A stretch of 64,000 bases of DNA from Poseidonibacter ostreae (GTDB lineage: Bacteria > Campylobacterota > Campylobacteria > Campylobacterales > Arcobacteraceae). A program made the translations under genes and the position numbers. Within the stretch, counting starts at the first letter, position 1; each line of letters opens with the position of its first letter. The notes below the pieces were generated by a model. The model was given only the letters and a program-made list of their open reading frames with translations. It did no database searches and was not told where the DNA came from. Location of the stretch: positions 17,562-81,561 of the forward strand of contig NZ_WFKJ01000007.1 of the NCBI RefSeq assembly GCF_009208075.1, given 5' to 3'. Of the stretch, positions 25,413 to 34,800 are shown piece after piece.

Positions 25413-27730
25413 TGGCCAAAGAAGAAGAATATAAAACCTTCAAACTCTCAGGAGTTATAAAAAAAGTACTTTATACAAATGAAGAGACTAAGTATATAAT
25501 TGCAGTTTTAGAAAATAATCAAAAAATCTGTGGTGCATATTTTGATACAGATATTGAAAAAATTGTTGGAGAAGAAGTTGTTTTAAAAGGAAACTGGACT
25601 ACTCATAAAAAATATGGAGTTCAATTTGAATTTGATACTTTAGAGCTTAAAGAAGCAGAAATATTCTTTTTTTTAACAAAAATTGTAAAAGGTGTTGGTA
25701 AAAAATTTGCAAAAGAATTAGTTGATAAATATTCTGAAGAAGAGTTAGTAAAAATACTAAATGAAAAGCCAGAAGAGTTATTAAAATTTAAAGGTATAAA
25801 AGAGAAGAAACTTAATATGATTGTTTCTTCTTGGCAAAAATTTAAACACTTAAGAGAACTTGGCTCTTTTCTAGCAAAATTTGGTGTAACTTCAAATTTA
25901 ATCACGCGAATATACTCAAGTTTAGGTGAAGTAGATAACTTAATAGAAAAAATCAAAAAGAATCCATATCTTTTAATTAATATAAAAGGAATAGGTTTTA
26001 AACGTGCAGATGAAATTGCAAAAGCTTTAGGAATTGACCCATATTCAGAATTTAGAATAATGGCTTGTTTAAATTATACTTTAAGAGAATATTGTGATAA
26101 CAATGGTAACTCTTCTATTGATAAATTTCATTTATATAAACTTTTAGATGATTCTTTAAGATTTAGTGACAAAAATGATTTATATGAAGAATCACTTACA
26201 AAAATGCTAGTTGAAGAAGAGATTTTTGTAACAAAAGAGAATCGTTATGCACCTTCAATATTATATTATGCAGAAAAAAGAATTTTAGAGTTTTTTCAAA
26301 GAAGAGAAGGAGAACTTAATCGTAAAATTATTGCTTCTTTTGATGATTATTTAGTTAAAAAGCAATTAACCTTAGGCTTTGAATTAAGTAGCGAGCAAAA
26401 GAAAGCAGTTGAGCTAATAAATAAGGGGCATAATACACTTTTTTTAATAGGTTACGCAGGAACTGGTAAATCAACATCAAGTAAAGCAATTTTACAGTTA
26501 CTTGAAGAGGTTGTTTCTTATGATGATATTATTACTATTGCCTTAAGTGGAATAGCTTCTCAGAGAATTTCTGATACTACAGGTTATGCATCTGCAACAA
26601 TTCAATCTTTATTAGTAAAACACAAAGAAAAAGATTTTTTTCCTTATAAAGTAATTTTACTTGATGAAGCCTCAATGGTTAACTCAGTAACTTTTTATCA
26701 AATTATTTCAAAAATTGATGATGATACTGTCTTTATAATTGTTGGTGATGATGGACAATTACCTGCAATTGGAGCAGGAAATATTTTAGCTGATTCTATA
26801 AAATATGATTTAGCTCCTATTTGTAAATTAACAAAAATATATCGTCAAAATGAAAATCAAGCAATAGCAGTTATTGCAAATGATATAAGAAAAGGTGAGG
26901 TTCCTAAATATGATGAAGATTATGAAGATTTCAAGTTTGTAAATGTTTCAATTGCAAATTATTACTCACAAAAAAACTCTAATTCTTCAAATGAATTTGC
27001 TGACATTAGAGGTGAAAATTCAGAATATATTTTAAATAATATATTAAATATTTCTGCAACTTATATTCAAAACTATTTTGATTTAATAAAAGGTAAAAAA
27101 ATAAATAAAGCCTTAACTTTATTTCAAGTAATTACACCAATGAAAGGTGGATTATTAGGAGTTGAAAACTTAAATATGCAACTTCAAAAACTTTTTAATC
27201 ATACAAAAGGAAAAGCATATTCTACTAAGCTTTATGAGTATAAAATTACTGATAAAGTAATACATATCAAAAATGAAAATATGCGTTCACAAACTATGAG
27301 TATGTATAAAAGTGGTTCAAGTGATTTTATTGAAAAAAGAGTATTTAATGGACAATTAGGATTAATAATTAAGTTAGATTTTGATGAAAATAAATGTATT
27401 GTGTTATATCCAAATGATGATATGGTAGTCTTTTATGACTTTGATACTGTTGCATCATTACTTTCATTAGCTTACTGTTTAACTATTCATAAAACACAAG
27501 GAATGGAGTATGAAAATGCTTTAATTCCAATGAGCTTTTCACATTACATTATGCATAATACAAAGTTACTTTATACTGCAATTACAAGAGCTAAAAGAAT
27601 GTGTTTTATAGTAGGGGAAGAAGAGGCTTTTATTAGTGCTTGTAAAAAATTAGAAATTACAATTAGAGAATCTGTTATTAATGATTTATTATCTAAGCCA
27701 CAAATTAAAAATAAACTAATAGATCTTTAA
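25412..27730 (+). CDS. ATP-dependent RecD2-like DNA helicase
   Basis: A 772-residue superfamily 1B 5'-3' helicase resembling RecD2, which works without RecBC. The N-terminal region has an OB-like part and helix-hairpin-helix units (IVKGVGKKFAKELVDKYSE, NIKGIGFKRADEIAKALGI). The motor has Walker A LIGYAGTGKSTSS, Walker B ILLDEASMV, motif III VGDDGQLPAIG, motif IV KIYRQNENQAIAVIANDIR, and the C-terminal UvrD-like LTIHKTQGMEYENALIP and LYTAITRAKRMCFIVG. It follows a small gene by TAATG overlap. Confidence 0.92.
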   Translation: MAKEEEYKTFKLSGVIKKVLYTNEETKYIIAVLENNQKICGAYFDTDIEKIVGEEVVLKGNWTTHKKYGVQFEFDTLELKEAEIFFFLTKIVKGVGKKFAKELVDKYSEEELVKILNEKPEELLKFKGIKEKKLNMIVSSWQKFKHLRELGSFLAKFGVTSNLITRIYSSLGEVDNLIEKIKKNPYLLINIKGIGFKRADEIAKALGIDPYSEFRIMACLNYTLREYCDNNGNSSIDKFHLYKLLDDSLRFSDKNDLYEESLTKMLVEEEIFVTKENRYAPSILYYAEKRILEFFQRREGELNRKIIASFDDYLVKKQLTLGFELSSEQKKAVELINKGHNTLFLIGYAGTGKSTSSKAILQLLEEVVSYDDIITIALSGIASQRISDTTGYASATIQSLLVKHKEKDFFPYKVILLDEASMVNSVTFYQIISKIDDDTVFIIVGDDGQLPAIGAGNILADSIKYDLAPICKLTKIYRQNENQAIAVIANDIRKGEVPKYDEDYEDFKFVNVSIANYYSQKNSNSSNEFADIRGENSEYILNNILNISATYIQNYFDLIKGKKINKALTLFQVITPMKGGLLGVENLNMQLQKLFNHTKGKAYSTKLYEYKITDKVIHIKNENMRSQTMSMYKSGSSDFIEKRVFNGQLGLIIKLDFDENKCIVLYPNDDMVVFYDFDTVASLLSLAYCLTIHKTQGMEYENALIPMSFSHYIMHNTKLLYTAITRAKRMCFIVGEEEAFISACKKLEITIRESVINDLLSKPQIKNKLIDL

Positions 27731-27788
27731 CTAATATTCAAGCAAATCTTTAGTAATATAACTAAAATTTTTAAGAGGATTATATTTT

Positions 27789-29252
27789 ATGATTACGTGG
27801 ATGCAAAGACATAAAAGATGGCTTGTGATTACAATTTGGATAAGTACTATAGCGTTTGTAGGAGCTGGCTTTGTGGGCTGGGGTTCTTATGATTATGGAA
27901 AAGATGGCGGAACAGTAGCCGTTGTAGCTGATAGAGAAGTTTCTGTTGAAGAATATCAACAAGAGTACTCAAGTCTTTATGATCAATATGCAAGATTATT
28001 TGGTGAAACATTTAACAAAGATATGGCTGATAAATTAAATTTAAAAGATGTTGCATATAAGCAAGTAATTCAAAAAAATCTAATTTTATCTTATGCTGAT
28101 TCTTTAGGTTTAGATGTAACAGATCAAGATATTGCAAAAGAGTTATTAAAATATAATGCCTTTATGGTAGATGGAAAATTTGATAAAGCAACTTATGTAA
28201 AAGTTTTATCTCAAAATAGAACTACTCCTGTTAAATTTGAAGATTCATTAAAAAGAAATATTCTATTACAAAAAGTTCAATTATTATTTGATATTAAACC
28301 AAATAGTGTAGAAGTTGAAAACTTAAGTAAGTTATTATTCATTGAAGATGATATCTCTTACAAAATCTTAAATATCAAAGATATTACTGTAAATCCTACA
28401 GAGGATGATTTAAAGAAACATTGGGAAGCTAATAAAAATGCTTATATGTCAGAAGTTTCTTATGTTTTTGAAAGAGTAGATGTTCCTGTTGTAAGTTCGA
28501 ATTCAAGTGCTGAAGATATTGAAAAACATCATAGTAAATTTAAAACTGATTATAAAAAAGAAGATGGAAAAATTAAATCTTTCGATGAAGCAAAAGCTGA
28601 AGTTATAAAAGAATTAGATAATAAATTTACAAAAAAAGAAGCATTGAAAAAATATCTAAAAGTAAAAAAAGCTGAAGAAACATTAACTGCTTCAACTACA
28701 ATTGATGAAAGTAAGCTTCCATTCTCTACTCTTAATAATCAAAAGATAATTGATTCTAAGCCAGGTGATTTACTTAAGCCATTTTTAGAAGATGATAAGT
28801 TTGTTATTGTAAGAGTACTTGCTAAAAATGAATCAAAGCCTTTATCTTACGAAAAAGCATTAGAAGATGTAAAGGTTTCATATGAAAAAGTTGCAAAAGC
28901 TAAAAAACTTGATGAATTAGCACAAAAAGAACTAGAAAATTTTGTTGGTACAGAAGTTAAAGGTATTACAAGACAATCAATTGCAAAAATTGCAGGATTA
29001 GAGCCTCAAGAAGCAGCAGATTTCTTAAGTAGATTATTTGTAGCTACAGAAAAAACTGGAACAATAAAAGTTAATGATAAAGTTGTATTATTTAGAATTG
29101 ATAATTCTAAATTTGGAACTTATGATAAAGCAAGAGATGAGTCTATTAAAAGCACAATTGTACAATTACAAAGTGAAGAATTAATGAATAATCTTGTAAA
29201 AAGATTAGAAAATAAATACGAAATACAATCATCTATAGAAATAAAGGAATAA
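27789..29252 (+). CDS. SurA/PpiD-like periplasmic chaperone with peptidyl-prolyl isomerase region
   Basis: A 487-residue protein anchored by one N-terminal TM helix (WLVITIWISTIAFVGAGFVGW, residues about 10-29) with the rest in the periplasm, as in PpiD. The SurA_N-like chaperone region (REVSVEEYQQEYSSLYDQYARLFG, a conserved pattern in PpiD) is followed by a helical/parvulin-like portion that is weakly conserved, so isomerase activity is uncertain. It probably assists folding of exported proteins. It has AGAGGA ahead of the ATG and lies 3 bases before ftsA. Confidence 0.88.
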   Translation: MITWMQRHKRWLVITIWISTIAFVGAGFVGWGSYDYGKDGGTVAVVADREVSVEEYQQEYSSLYDQYARLFGETFNKDMADKLNLKDVAYKQVIQKNLILSYADSLGLDVTDQDIAKELLKYNAFMVDGKFDKATYVKVLSQNRTTPVKFEDSLKRNILLQKVQLLFDIKPNSVEVENLSKLLFIEDDISYKILNIKDITVNPTEDDLKKHWEANKNAYMSEVSYVFERVDVPVVSSNSSAEDIEKHHSKFKTDYKKEDGKIKSFDEAKAEVIKELDNKFTKKEALKKYLKVKKAEETLTASTTIDESKLPFSTLNNQKIIDSKPGDLLKPFLEDDKFVIVRVLAKNESKPLSYEKALEDVKVSYEKVAKAKKLDELAQKELENFVGTEVKGITRQSIAKIAGLEPQEAADFLSRLFVATEKTGTIKVNDKVVLFRIDNSKFGTYDKARDESIKSTIVQLQSEELMNNLVKRLENKYEIQSSIEIKE

Positions 29253-29255
29253 TAA

Positions 29256-30638
29256 TTGAATAATACTCTTTTAGCAATTGATATTGGTTCATCTGCAATA
29301 ACAGCTGTTATTGCAAAGCATGATTTAGAATCTAATATTAATATCCTTGGTACTGGCGTACAAAAGAGTGAGGGTGTTAATAAAGGTATAATCATAAATA
29401 TAGAAGAGGCTTCTAAAGCTATAAAAGATGCCATTAATATAGCAAAAAGAAGTTCTACAGAAGTTATTGATACCTCTGTTGTTTCTATTTCAGGTTCTTA
29501 CACAAAAAGTATTAGAAGTTCTGGTTCTGTAAATGTTCCAAATGGTCTAATTACTGAAACTGAGATTAATCAAGTAATGCAAATGGCATTATATAATGCA
29601 ACTATAGTTCCTGAGTATGAAGTAGTTCACGTTGTACCTATATTCTTTAAAGTTGATGATTCTGTTGATGTTGATAATCCTCTTAACATGAATGGTTCAA
29701 GACTTGAAGTTTCTGTATATATTGTAACTGCAAAAAGAACAGCATTAACTAACATAAAATCTGCTCTTAAAATATCAGGTGTTGATATTACTAGATTTGT
29801 TTTAGATGGTTATGCATCAGCAATCTCTATTTTAGATGAACAACAAAAAAAGTTTGGAGCAACTGTTATTAACATAGGTTCAACAACAACTGAATTTGTA
29901 TGTTATAAAGGTAACTCATTAATTTATAATGGATTTATTCCAGTTGGATCAAATCATATAACAAATGACTTATCTGTAATGCTTCATACACCACCAGCAG
30001 CAGCTGAAAAAATTAAAACAGAATATGGTTCTTTAACAAAAGATTACTCTTCATCAAATGATTTAGGTGTTACAAAAGTTAAAATACCTAGAATCGGAGA
30101 TGAAGATACACATTCTGAAGTGGCATTAGACCATATCCAAACAATTATTCATGCAAGAATAGAAGAGATATTAATTCTTGTGAAAAATCAATTAAAGAAA
30201 AGTGGAATTCTAGATAATGTAGGCTCAGGAATTGTTATAACTGGTGGGATGAGTAATCTTGAAGGTATTAAATCTCTTGCTGTAAAAATTTATGATGGAA
30301 TACCTATTTCTTTATCAAATCCAAAGAATATTGAAAATGGATATATGAGTTTTGATGATCCAAAGATGTCAACAATTATAGGATTACTTGTATACTCTTT
30401 AGGAATTAACAGAAGTTACGAATTAGACTCAAGTAAAAAATTAATGAAACCAGTTAAAAAACAGGCTATTGCTGAAGAAAAAGTAATAAACAATGATTCA
30501 ATTAATACTAAATCTACTCCTAACAATCACAGAGAAGATTTAAACTTAAAAGATGATCCCACAGTTTTAACACCTTTAAGAAAAGATAAGAAAAAAGGTG
30601 TTTCAAAATTCTGGAGTAAAGTATCGGAGTGGTTTTAA
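29256..30638 (+). CDS. ftsA: Cell division protein FtsA
   Basis: Actin-like ATPase (460 aa) tethering FtsZ to the membrane. It starts with TTG, preceded by AAAGGA. The nucleotide-binding phosphate-1 motif is LLAIDIGSSAITAVI, the SHS2/1C domain follows, phosphate-2 is TVINIGSTTTEFVC, and the adenosine motif is IVITGGMSNLEGI. The C-terminus ends KGVSKFWSKVSEWF, an amphipathic membrane-targeting helix. Its stop overlaps the ftsZ start (TAATG). Confidence 0.97.
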   Translation: MNNTLLAIDIGSSAITAVIAKHDLESNINILGTGVQKSEGVNKGIIINIEEASKAIKDAINIAKRSSTEVIDTSVVSISGSYTKSIRSSGSVNVPNGLITETEINQVMQMALYNATIVPEYEVVHVVPIFFKVDDSVDVDNPLNMNGSRLEVSVYIVTAKRTALTNIKSALKISGVDITRFVLDGYASAISILDEQQKKFGATVINIGSTTTEFVCYKGNSLIYNGFIPVGSNHITNDLSVMLHTPPAAAEKIKTEYGSLTKDYSSSNDLGVTKVKIPRIGDEDTHSEVALDHIQTIIHARIEEILILVKNQLKKSGILDNVGSGIVITGGMSNLEGIKSLAVKIYDGIPISLSNPKNIENGYMSFDDPKMSTIIGLLVYSLGINRSYELDSSKKLMKPVKKQAIAEEKVINNDSINTKSTPNNHREDLNLKDDPTVLTPLRKDKKKGVSKFWSKVSEWF

Positions 30639-31768
30639 TGGATAACTTATTTAAAGTAGAAGATATAAAAGAAGATATGCCAAATAAAGTTTTATCAGAC
30701 AATGTAGCAAAAATTGCTGTTATTGGAGTTGGTGGTGGTGGTTGTAATATGATTAACCACATGATTAAAGAAGGTTCTCATAAAATTGATTTAATCGCAG
30801 CTAATACTGATTTACAAGTTTTACATATTTCAAAAGCACCTAAAAAAATCCAATTAGGACTTAAACTTACTAAAGGTTTAGGTGCTGGTATGAAACCAGA
30901 AATTGGTAGAGATTCTGCTGTTGAATCATATGAAGATATTAAAACTGCACTAAAAGGTGCTGATATTATCTTTATTGCTGCTGGTCTTGGTGGAGGTACT
31001 GGAACTGGAGCTGCTGCTATTATTGCAAAAGCTGCAAAAGAAATAGGAGCACTTACTGTTTCTGTTGTTACTAAACCATTTACTTGGGAAGGTAAGAAAA
31101 GAGCAGGCTTAGCAAACTTAGGTCTGGAAGAACTTAAAAAAGTATCTGATTCAATTATAGTTGTTCCTAATGATAGATTACTAGAAATTATTGATGAAAA
31201 TGTTGGTATGAAAGATGCTTTCAAAATTATTGATAATATTTTATTCCAAGCAGTAAATGGAATGTCTGAGGTTATTTTAAATCCAGGAAATTCAGATATT
31301 AATACAGATTTTGCTGATGTTAAAACAATAATGCAACATCGTGGTATGGCTTTAATGGGAATTGGTAAGGCAAAAGGTGAAGACGCAGCTCAAAGAGCTT
31401 TAGAAGATGCTATTGATTCTCCTTTACTTGATAAAGTATCATTAAATGGTGCAAAAGGTATTTTAATACACTTTAATATCCATCCTCAAGTATCACTATT
31501 TGCTATTAATGATGTAATGGGAACTATAAATGATAGAATGGATTCAAATGCTGAGATTATCTTTGGAACTACTTCTGATTCAACACTTGAAACAGATGAA
31601 GTTAAAATTACAATAGTGGCAACTGGATTTGAATCTAAAAATGATGAACATGAAGAGAGTACTGAAAATACAGAAGAAGGAACACAAAATACTATGTCAT
31701 CTGCTGATGATAATTATTTAGATGTACCACCATTAATGAGAGACTACGTAGTACAATATCAATTATAA
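30638..31768 (+). CDS. ftsZ: Cell division protein FtsZ
   Basis: Tubulin-like GTPase that forms the division ring. I choose ATG 30638 over GTG 30629 because GGAG lies 8 bases upstream of the ATG and the GTG is part of it; this gives 376 residues. The signature AGLGGGTGTGAAAI is at about residues 116-128, with IGVGGGGCNMINHM and NTDLQVL upstream and the T7-loop region NTDFADVK downstream. The C-terminal peptide is LDVPPLMRDYVVQYQL, a diverged form of the conserved tail that contacts FtsA. A strong terminator follows. Confidence 0.98.
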   Translation: MDNLFKVEDIKEDMPNKVLSDNVAKIAVIGVGGGGCNMINHMIKEGSHKIDLIAANTDLQVLHISKAPKKIQLGLKLTKGLGAGMKPEIGRDSAVESYEDIKTALKGADIIFIAAGLGGGTGTGAAAIIAKAAKEIGALTVSVVTKPFTWEGKKRAGLANLGLEELKKVSDSIIVVPNDRLLEIIDENVGMKDAFKIIDNILFQAVNGMSEVILNPGNSDINTDFADVKTIMQHRGMALMGIGKAKGEDAAQRALEDAIDSPLLDKVSLNGAKGILIHFNIHPQVSLFAINDVMGTINDRMDSNAEIIFGTTSDSTLETDEVKITIVATGFESKNDEHEESTENTEEGTQNTMSSADDNYLDVPPLMRDYVVQYQL

Positions 31769-31780
31769 GACTACAAAAAT

Positions 31781-31813
31781 AAAAATGAAGAATTAATCTT
31801 CTTCATTTTTTTC
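31781..31813 (+). terminator. Bidirectional terminator between ftsZ and hspR
   Basis: Perfect 12-bp inverted repeat AAAAATGAAGAA / TTCTTCATTTTT (31781-31792 and 31799-31810) with a 6-base loop, followed by further T. The A-rich left arm gives a U-tract in the reverse direction, so it can end both ftsZ and hspR; the right arm contains the last codons of hspR. Confidence 0.85.
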
Positions 31814-32185
31814 TACAATTACAATATCAAAAGAAGTTTGTTGAACAACTAAGGCTTTTGTATCTGGAACTACTGCTAAATTATTTATATTTTTTATTTT
31901 TACTTTGTATGCATGTATCTCTTCTTCTAAAGAAGCTATTCTTTCATTTAACTGTAAAATCACATCAACACCTGCTAGATTAACTCCAAGCTTTCTTGTT
32001 AGTGTTAAAACATATTTTATATGGTCTATGTCTTTTTGAGAATAGAGTCTTATTTTACCATTTGTCCTAGAGGGAGTAATTAATCCCTCTCTTTCATATT
32101 GTCTTAAAGTTTGAGGATGAATATCTAAAATTTCAGCAACTGCTGATATTAAAAAAACAGGTTCAACATAACTATTTGTTTCCAT
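31793..32185 (-). CDS. hspR: Heat-shock transcriptional repressor HspR (MerR family)
   Basis: 130-residue MerR-type regulator. The winged HTH is FLISAVAEILDIHPQTLRQYEREGL then the wing TNGKIRLYSQKDIDHI, continuing into a coiled coil (LQLNERIASLEEEIHAYKVK). HspR represses chaperone genes with DnaK as co-repressor in actinobacteria, and in Helicobacter/Campylobacter it controls cbpA-hspR and other heat-shock operons. It is the second gene after cbpA, 12 bases downstream, and a HAIR-like operator lies upstream of cbpA (33120-33140), consistent with autoregulation. Confidence 0.95.
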   Translation of the reverse strand: METNSYVEPVFLISAVAEILDIHPQTLRQYEREGLITPSRTNGKIRLYSQKDIDHIKYVLTLTRKLGVNLAGVDVILQLNERIASLEEEIHAYKVKIKNINNLAVVPDTKALVVQQTSFDIVIVEKNEED

Positions 32186-32197
32186 TGATTAATCCTT

Positions 32198-33061
32198 TTA
32201 GTTTTCTGGAAGTTTCTCTTTTAGAACTTCAATTAAATCTTCATCTAAGTCTTCAACTTTAGGTAATATGATATTTGCTTTTAAGTATAAATCACCTTTA
32301 ACCCCAGCTTTTCTATTTAAAACTCCAAGCTCTTTAACTCTAAATTTTTGGTTTTGTTTAGTATTTTGTGGAACTTTTAAAGTGATATCTTTATGAATTG
32401 TTTTGATTTCAACTTTTCCACCAAATAATGCAACTTTTAAAGGAATATCAAACTTTTTGATTAAAGTATCATCTTCTCTTTCATATTCAGGTGAGGGTGC
32501 TACAACAATCTTTAAGATTAAATCTCCTCTTTGTCCTTGATAAGACTTCCCTTTTCCTTTTGCTCTTATTTTTTGACCATCTTGAATCCCCTCTGGAATT
32601 TTAATATCAAAAGAGTCGTTATTTAAAGTTACATGTTGCTTTCCACCTAAAACTGATACATCAAAAGCAATAGTAAGTTGTGCACTTGTATCTAAATCTG
32701 GTTCATTAAAGCCACCAAAACCGCCTTGAGAGAAACCACCACCTCCAAAGCCACCTCCACCTTGACCAAACATTTGTCTTAAAATATCATCTAAATCTGC
32801 ATTTGAACCTTGTCTTTGTGCAAAGTCATGGAAGTTTTGATCTCCAAACATTGAGTCACCATGTTGATCATATTGTAGTTTCTTTTGCTCATCACTTAAT
32901 ACTTCATAAGCAGCATTTATCTCTTTAAATTTTTCTTCTGCTTCTTTATCTTTATTCACATCTGGATGATATTTTCTTGCTAGTTTTCTATATGCTTTTT
33001 TTATTTCATCTTTTGATGCATTTTCACTAACTTCAAGTGTCTCATATAAACTTTTTGCCAT
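32198..33061 (-). CDS. cbpA: DnaJ-like co-chaperone CbpA
   Basis: 287-residue type II J-protein. The start is the ATG at 33061 (AGGA upstream, [19 protein letters not shown]); the longer open frame to 33160 is not supported. The J-domain with HPD ([11 protein letters not shown]) covers residues 1-70, then a Gly/Phe-rich linker ([17 protein letters not shown]) and the two C-terminal substrate-binding beta domains ([46 protein letters not shown]). There is no zinc finger, which separates it from DnaJ. Together with hspR it forms a heat-shock operon. Confidence 0.95.
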   Translation of the reverse strand: MAKSLYETLEVSENASKDEIKKAYRKLARKYHPDVNKDKEAEEKFKEINAAYEVLSDEQKKLQYDQHGDSMFGDQNFHDFAQRQGSNADLDDILRQMFGQGGGGFGGGGFSQGGFGGFNEPDLDTSAQLTIAFDVSVLGGKQHVTLNNDSFDIKIPEGIQDGQKIRAKGKGKSYQGQRGDLILKIVVAPSPEYEREDDTLIKKFDIPLKVALFGGKVEIKTIHKDITLKVPQNTKQNQKFRVKELGVLNRKAGVKGDLYLKANIILPKVEDLDEDLIEVLKEKLPEN

Positions 33062-33119
33062 TTTTTTTCCTATAAAATTTAAATATATTTTCTTAAAATT
33101 TTCTTTATTATATCTAATA

Positions 33120-33140
33120 CTTGAGTCAAAGTCAATCAAG
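33120..33140. promoter_or_regulatory. HAIR-type HspR operator upstream of cbpA
   Basis: CTTGAGT-N7-AATCAAG matches the HAIR consensus CTTGAGT-N7-ACTCAAG at 13 of 14 positions. It lies 59 bases upstream of the cbpA start, in the 204-base intergenic region, where HspR would repress its own operon. The site also faces the rhodanese-like gene at 33266. Confidence 0.85.
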
Positions 33141-33265
33141 TTTAGAATTAATATTAGCAATTATATCTATTAATTGATAATTTTTTATAAAAACTTTAGT
33201 GTTTAAGCCTTATTTTCTAAGTATTTAGTTAGGATTTTAGCAATTTATAGTAATAGGTATTTAAA

Positions 33266-33592
33266 ATGTTTGAAAAAGATGAGTGGACACAACAAGAGTT
33301 ATACAAATATTCAAAGCAATTAGAAAAAGAGGATATACAAGTTATTCTTATTGATACTATTTTAAAGCCACTTGATAGAATTGAGACTATTACTTACAAC
33401 CCTTATGAAATGAATTTAATGCCAAAAGGCTCTATTTTTGTCTTTTATTGTGATACTGGAAAAACTACAAAAGAGAGATTATCTTATTATAAAAAGAAGT
33501 TTCCTGATTATAAATGTATAAGTTTACGAGGTGGAAGAGGGTACTGGCGACCTAATTATCAATTACTTGATGAAATGGATAAAAATGTCTAA
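33266..33592 (+). CDS. Small rhodanese-like protein
   Basis: 108 residues. The core IFVFYCDTGKTTKERLSYYKKKF followed by KCISLRGGRGYW resembles the end of a rhodanese domain, with the Cys of YCDTGKTTKE in the place of the active-site loop (CxxGxR type) and LRGGRGYW like the closing GG..W motif. Such proteins carry persulfide sulfur. The N-terminal half is short for a full rhodanese and the loop is unusual, so this is an inference. It overlaps the next gene by 8 bases and thus is co-translated with an FAD oxidoreductase. Confidence 0.65.
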   Translation: MFEKDEWTQQELYKYSKQLEKEDIQVILIDTILKPLDRIETITYNPYEMNLMPKGSIFVFYCDTGKTTKERLSYYKKKFPDYKCISLRGGRGYWRPNYQLLDEMDKNV

Positions 33593-34781
33593 TCAAGAAG
33601 AGTATGACTATGTAATTGTTGGTGCTGGAATTGCAGGAAGTTCAACTGCATATTTTTTATCTAAATACTCCAATTCAATTTTGCTTATTGATAAAAATGA
33701 AAAAGTTGCTTTTGGAGCAAGTGGAGCTGCAGGTGCTTTTTTATCACCATTATTAGGTAAACCTAATAAGTTTAAAGATTTAATTAGTAAATCTTTAAAC
33801 TTTTCAACTAGCTTCTATAAAGAAATCAAAAGTAAATCTTTTAAAAATGATGGTGTCTGTAGAATTCCTAAAAATGAGGAAGATAGAGAAAAGTTCAACT
33901 CTTATAAACCTTATATGGATTTTGAATATAGAGACTTAAATGATGGCTATTTTTTTGATATTGGTTCTTGGATTAATCCTTTAGAAGTATGTGATTTACT
34001 TACAAAAGATATTAATAAAAGATTATCCTATGATATTTCTTTAATTGAGAAAAAAGAGAATTTATGGATTTTAAATAATGAGATTAAAACAAAAAATCTT
34101 ATCCTTTGTACAGGTGCAAATACAAAACTGATAAAAGAAAAATATTTTTATATAAGAGCTGTTTGGGGACAAAAAATAGATATTACAACTAGTACTAATG
34201 TTCTTATGAATTATCATAAAGAGTGCTCAGTTTCAAAAGCTATAAAATCTGATAATGAAAAATTATTTAAAGTTTCTATTGGTGCAACACATCATAGGTT
34301 TGATTGTGATAAAAATATTTGTAACTATTGTGTGGAAGTTGCAAATCTTAATAAAGATTGTGCTAAATGTTATTCAAAACAGATAGTGGATAAAGACTCA
34401 CTAAAATTAATAAAATTAGCTAATGATATTATAAAATTAGATGATGTAAATGTTATAGATGTTAAAATTGGAGCTAGAGCTTCAAGTACTGATTATTTTC
34501 CAATGCTTGGAAAATTAATTGACTCAGAAAAAAGTTTTTTAAAGTTTCCCCATTTAATAAACGGAACACATATAAAAGAAGAGATGTTAGAAAAAATTGA
34601 AAGTCTTTATGTCCTTAATGGAGTAGGTGGTAGAGGCTTTGTTTTATCCCCATACTTAGCAAATGAGCTTGTTGAAAATATAATAAATAATAAAGAGATT
34701 GAAGATAGCATATCTACATATCGTTTATTTAAAAGATGGGCAAAAAAACAAAAAAACAAAAGAACAAAAATCAATAATTAA
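33585..34781 (+). CDS. FAD-dependent oxidoreductase, MnmC C-domain-like, with a cysteine cluster
   Basis: 398-residue DAO-family flavoprotein. I start at ATG 33585 (MSNQEEYDYVIVGAG), just after the rhodanese-like gene, rather than at 33531. The FAD-binding Rossmann motif is VIVGAGIAGSSTAYFLSK, then LLIDKNEK; GASGAAGAFLSPLLG, LILCTGAN and the closing GVGGRGFVLSPYLANELV resemble the oxidase half of MnmC, which forms mnm5U in tRNA. An insertion with CDKNICNYC and CAKC (plus HH just before) looks like a metal site and is unusual for the family. Substrate not certain; pairing with a rhodanese-like protein is compatible with a thiolated-tRNA or sulfur role. Confidence 0.8.
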   Translation: MSNQEEYDYVIVGAGIAGSSTAYFLSKYSNSILLIDKNEKVAFGASGAAGAFLSPLLGKPNKFKDLISKSLNFSTSFYKEIKSKSFKNDGVCRIPKNEEDREKFNSYKPYMDFEYRDLNDGYFFDIGSWINPLEVCDLLTKDINKRLSYDISLIEKKENLWILNNEIKTKNLILCTGANTKLIKEKYFYIRAVWGQKIDITTSTNVLMNYHKECSVSKAIKSDNEKLFKVSIGATHHRFDCDKNICNYCVEVANLNKDCAKCYSKQIVDKDSLKLIKLANDIIKLDDVNVIDVKIGARASSTDYFPMLGKLIDSEKSFLKFPHLINGTHIKEEMLEKIESLYVLNGVGGRGFVLSPYLANELVENIINNKEIEDSISTYRLFKRWAKKQKNKRTKINN

Positions 34782-34800
34782 AATAATAGGAATATAGATA

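Noticed and set aside
33062..33160. N-terminal extension of CbpA to 33160
   Set aside because: The upstream residues do not resemble a J-domain start, overlap the HAIR operator and lack a ribosome site; ATG 33061 follows AGGA.
33531..33584. Upstream start for the FAD oxidoreductase
   Set aside because: It would place 18 non-homologous residues, in the frame of the rhodanese-like gene's antiphase, before the Rossmann motif. ATG 33585 fits the family start.
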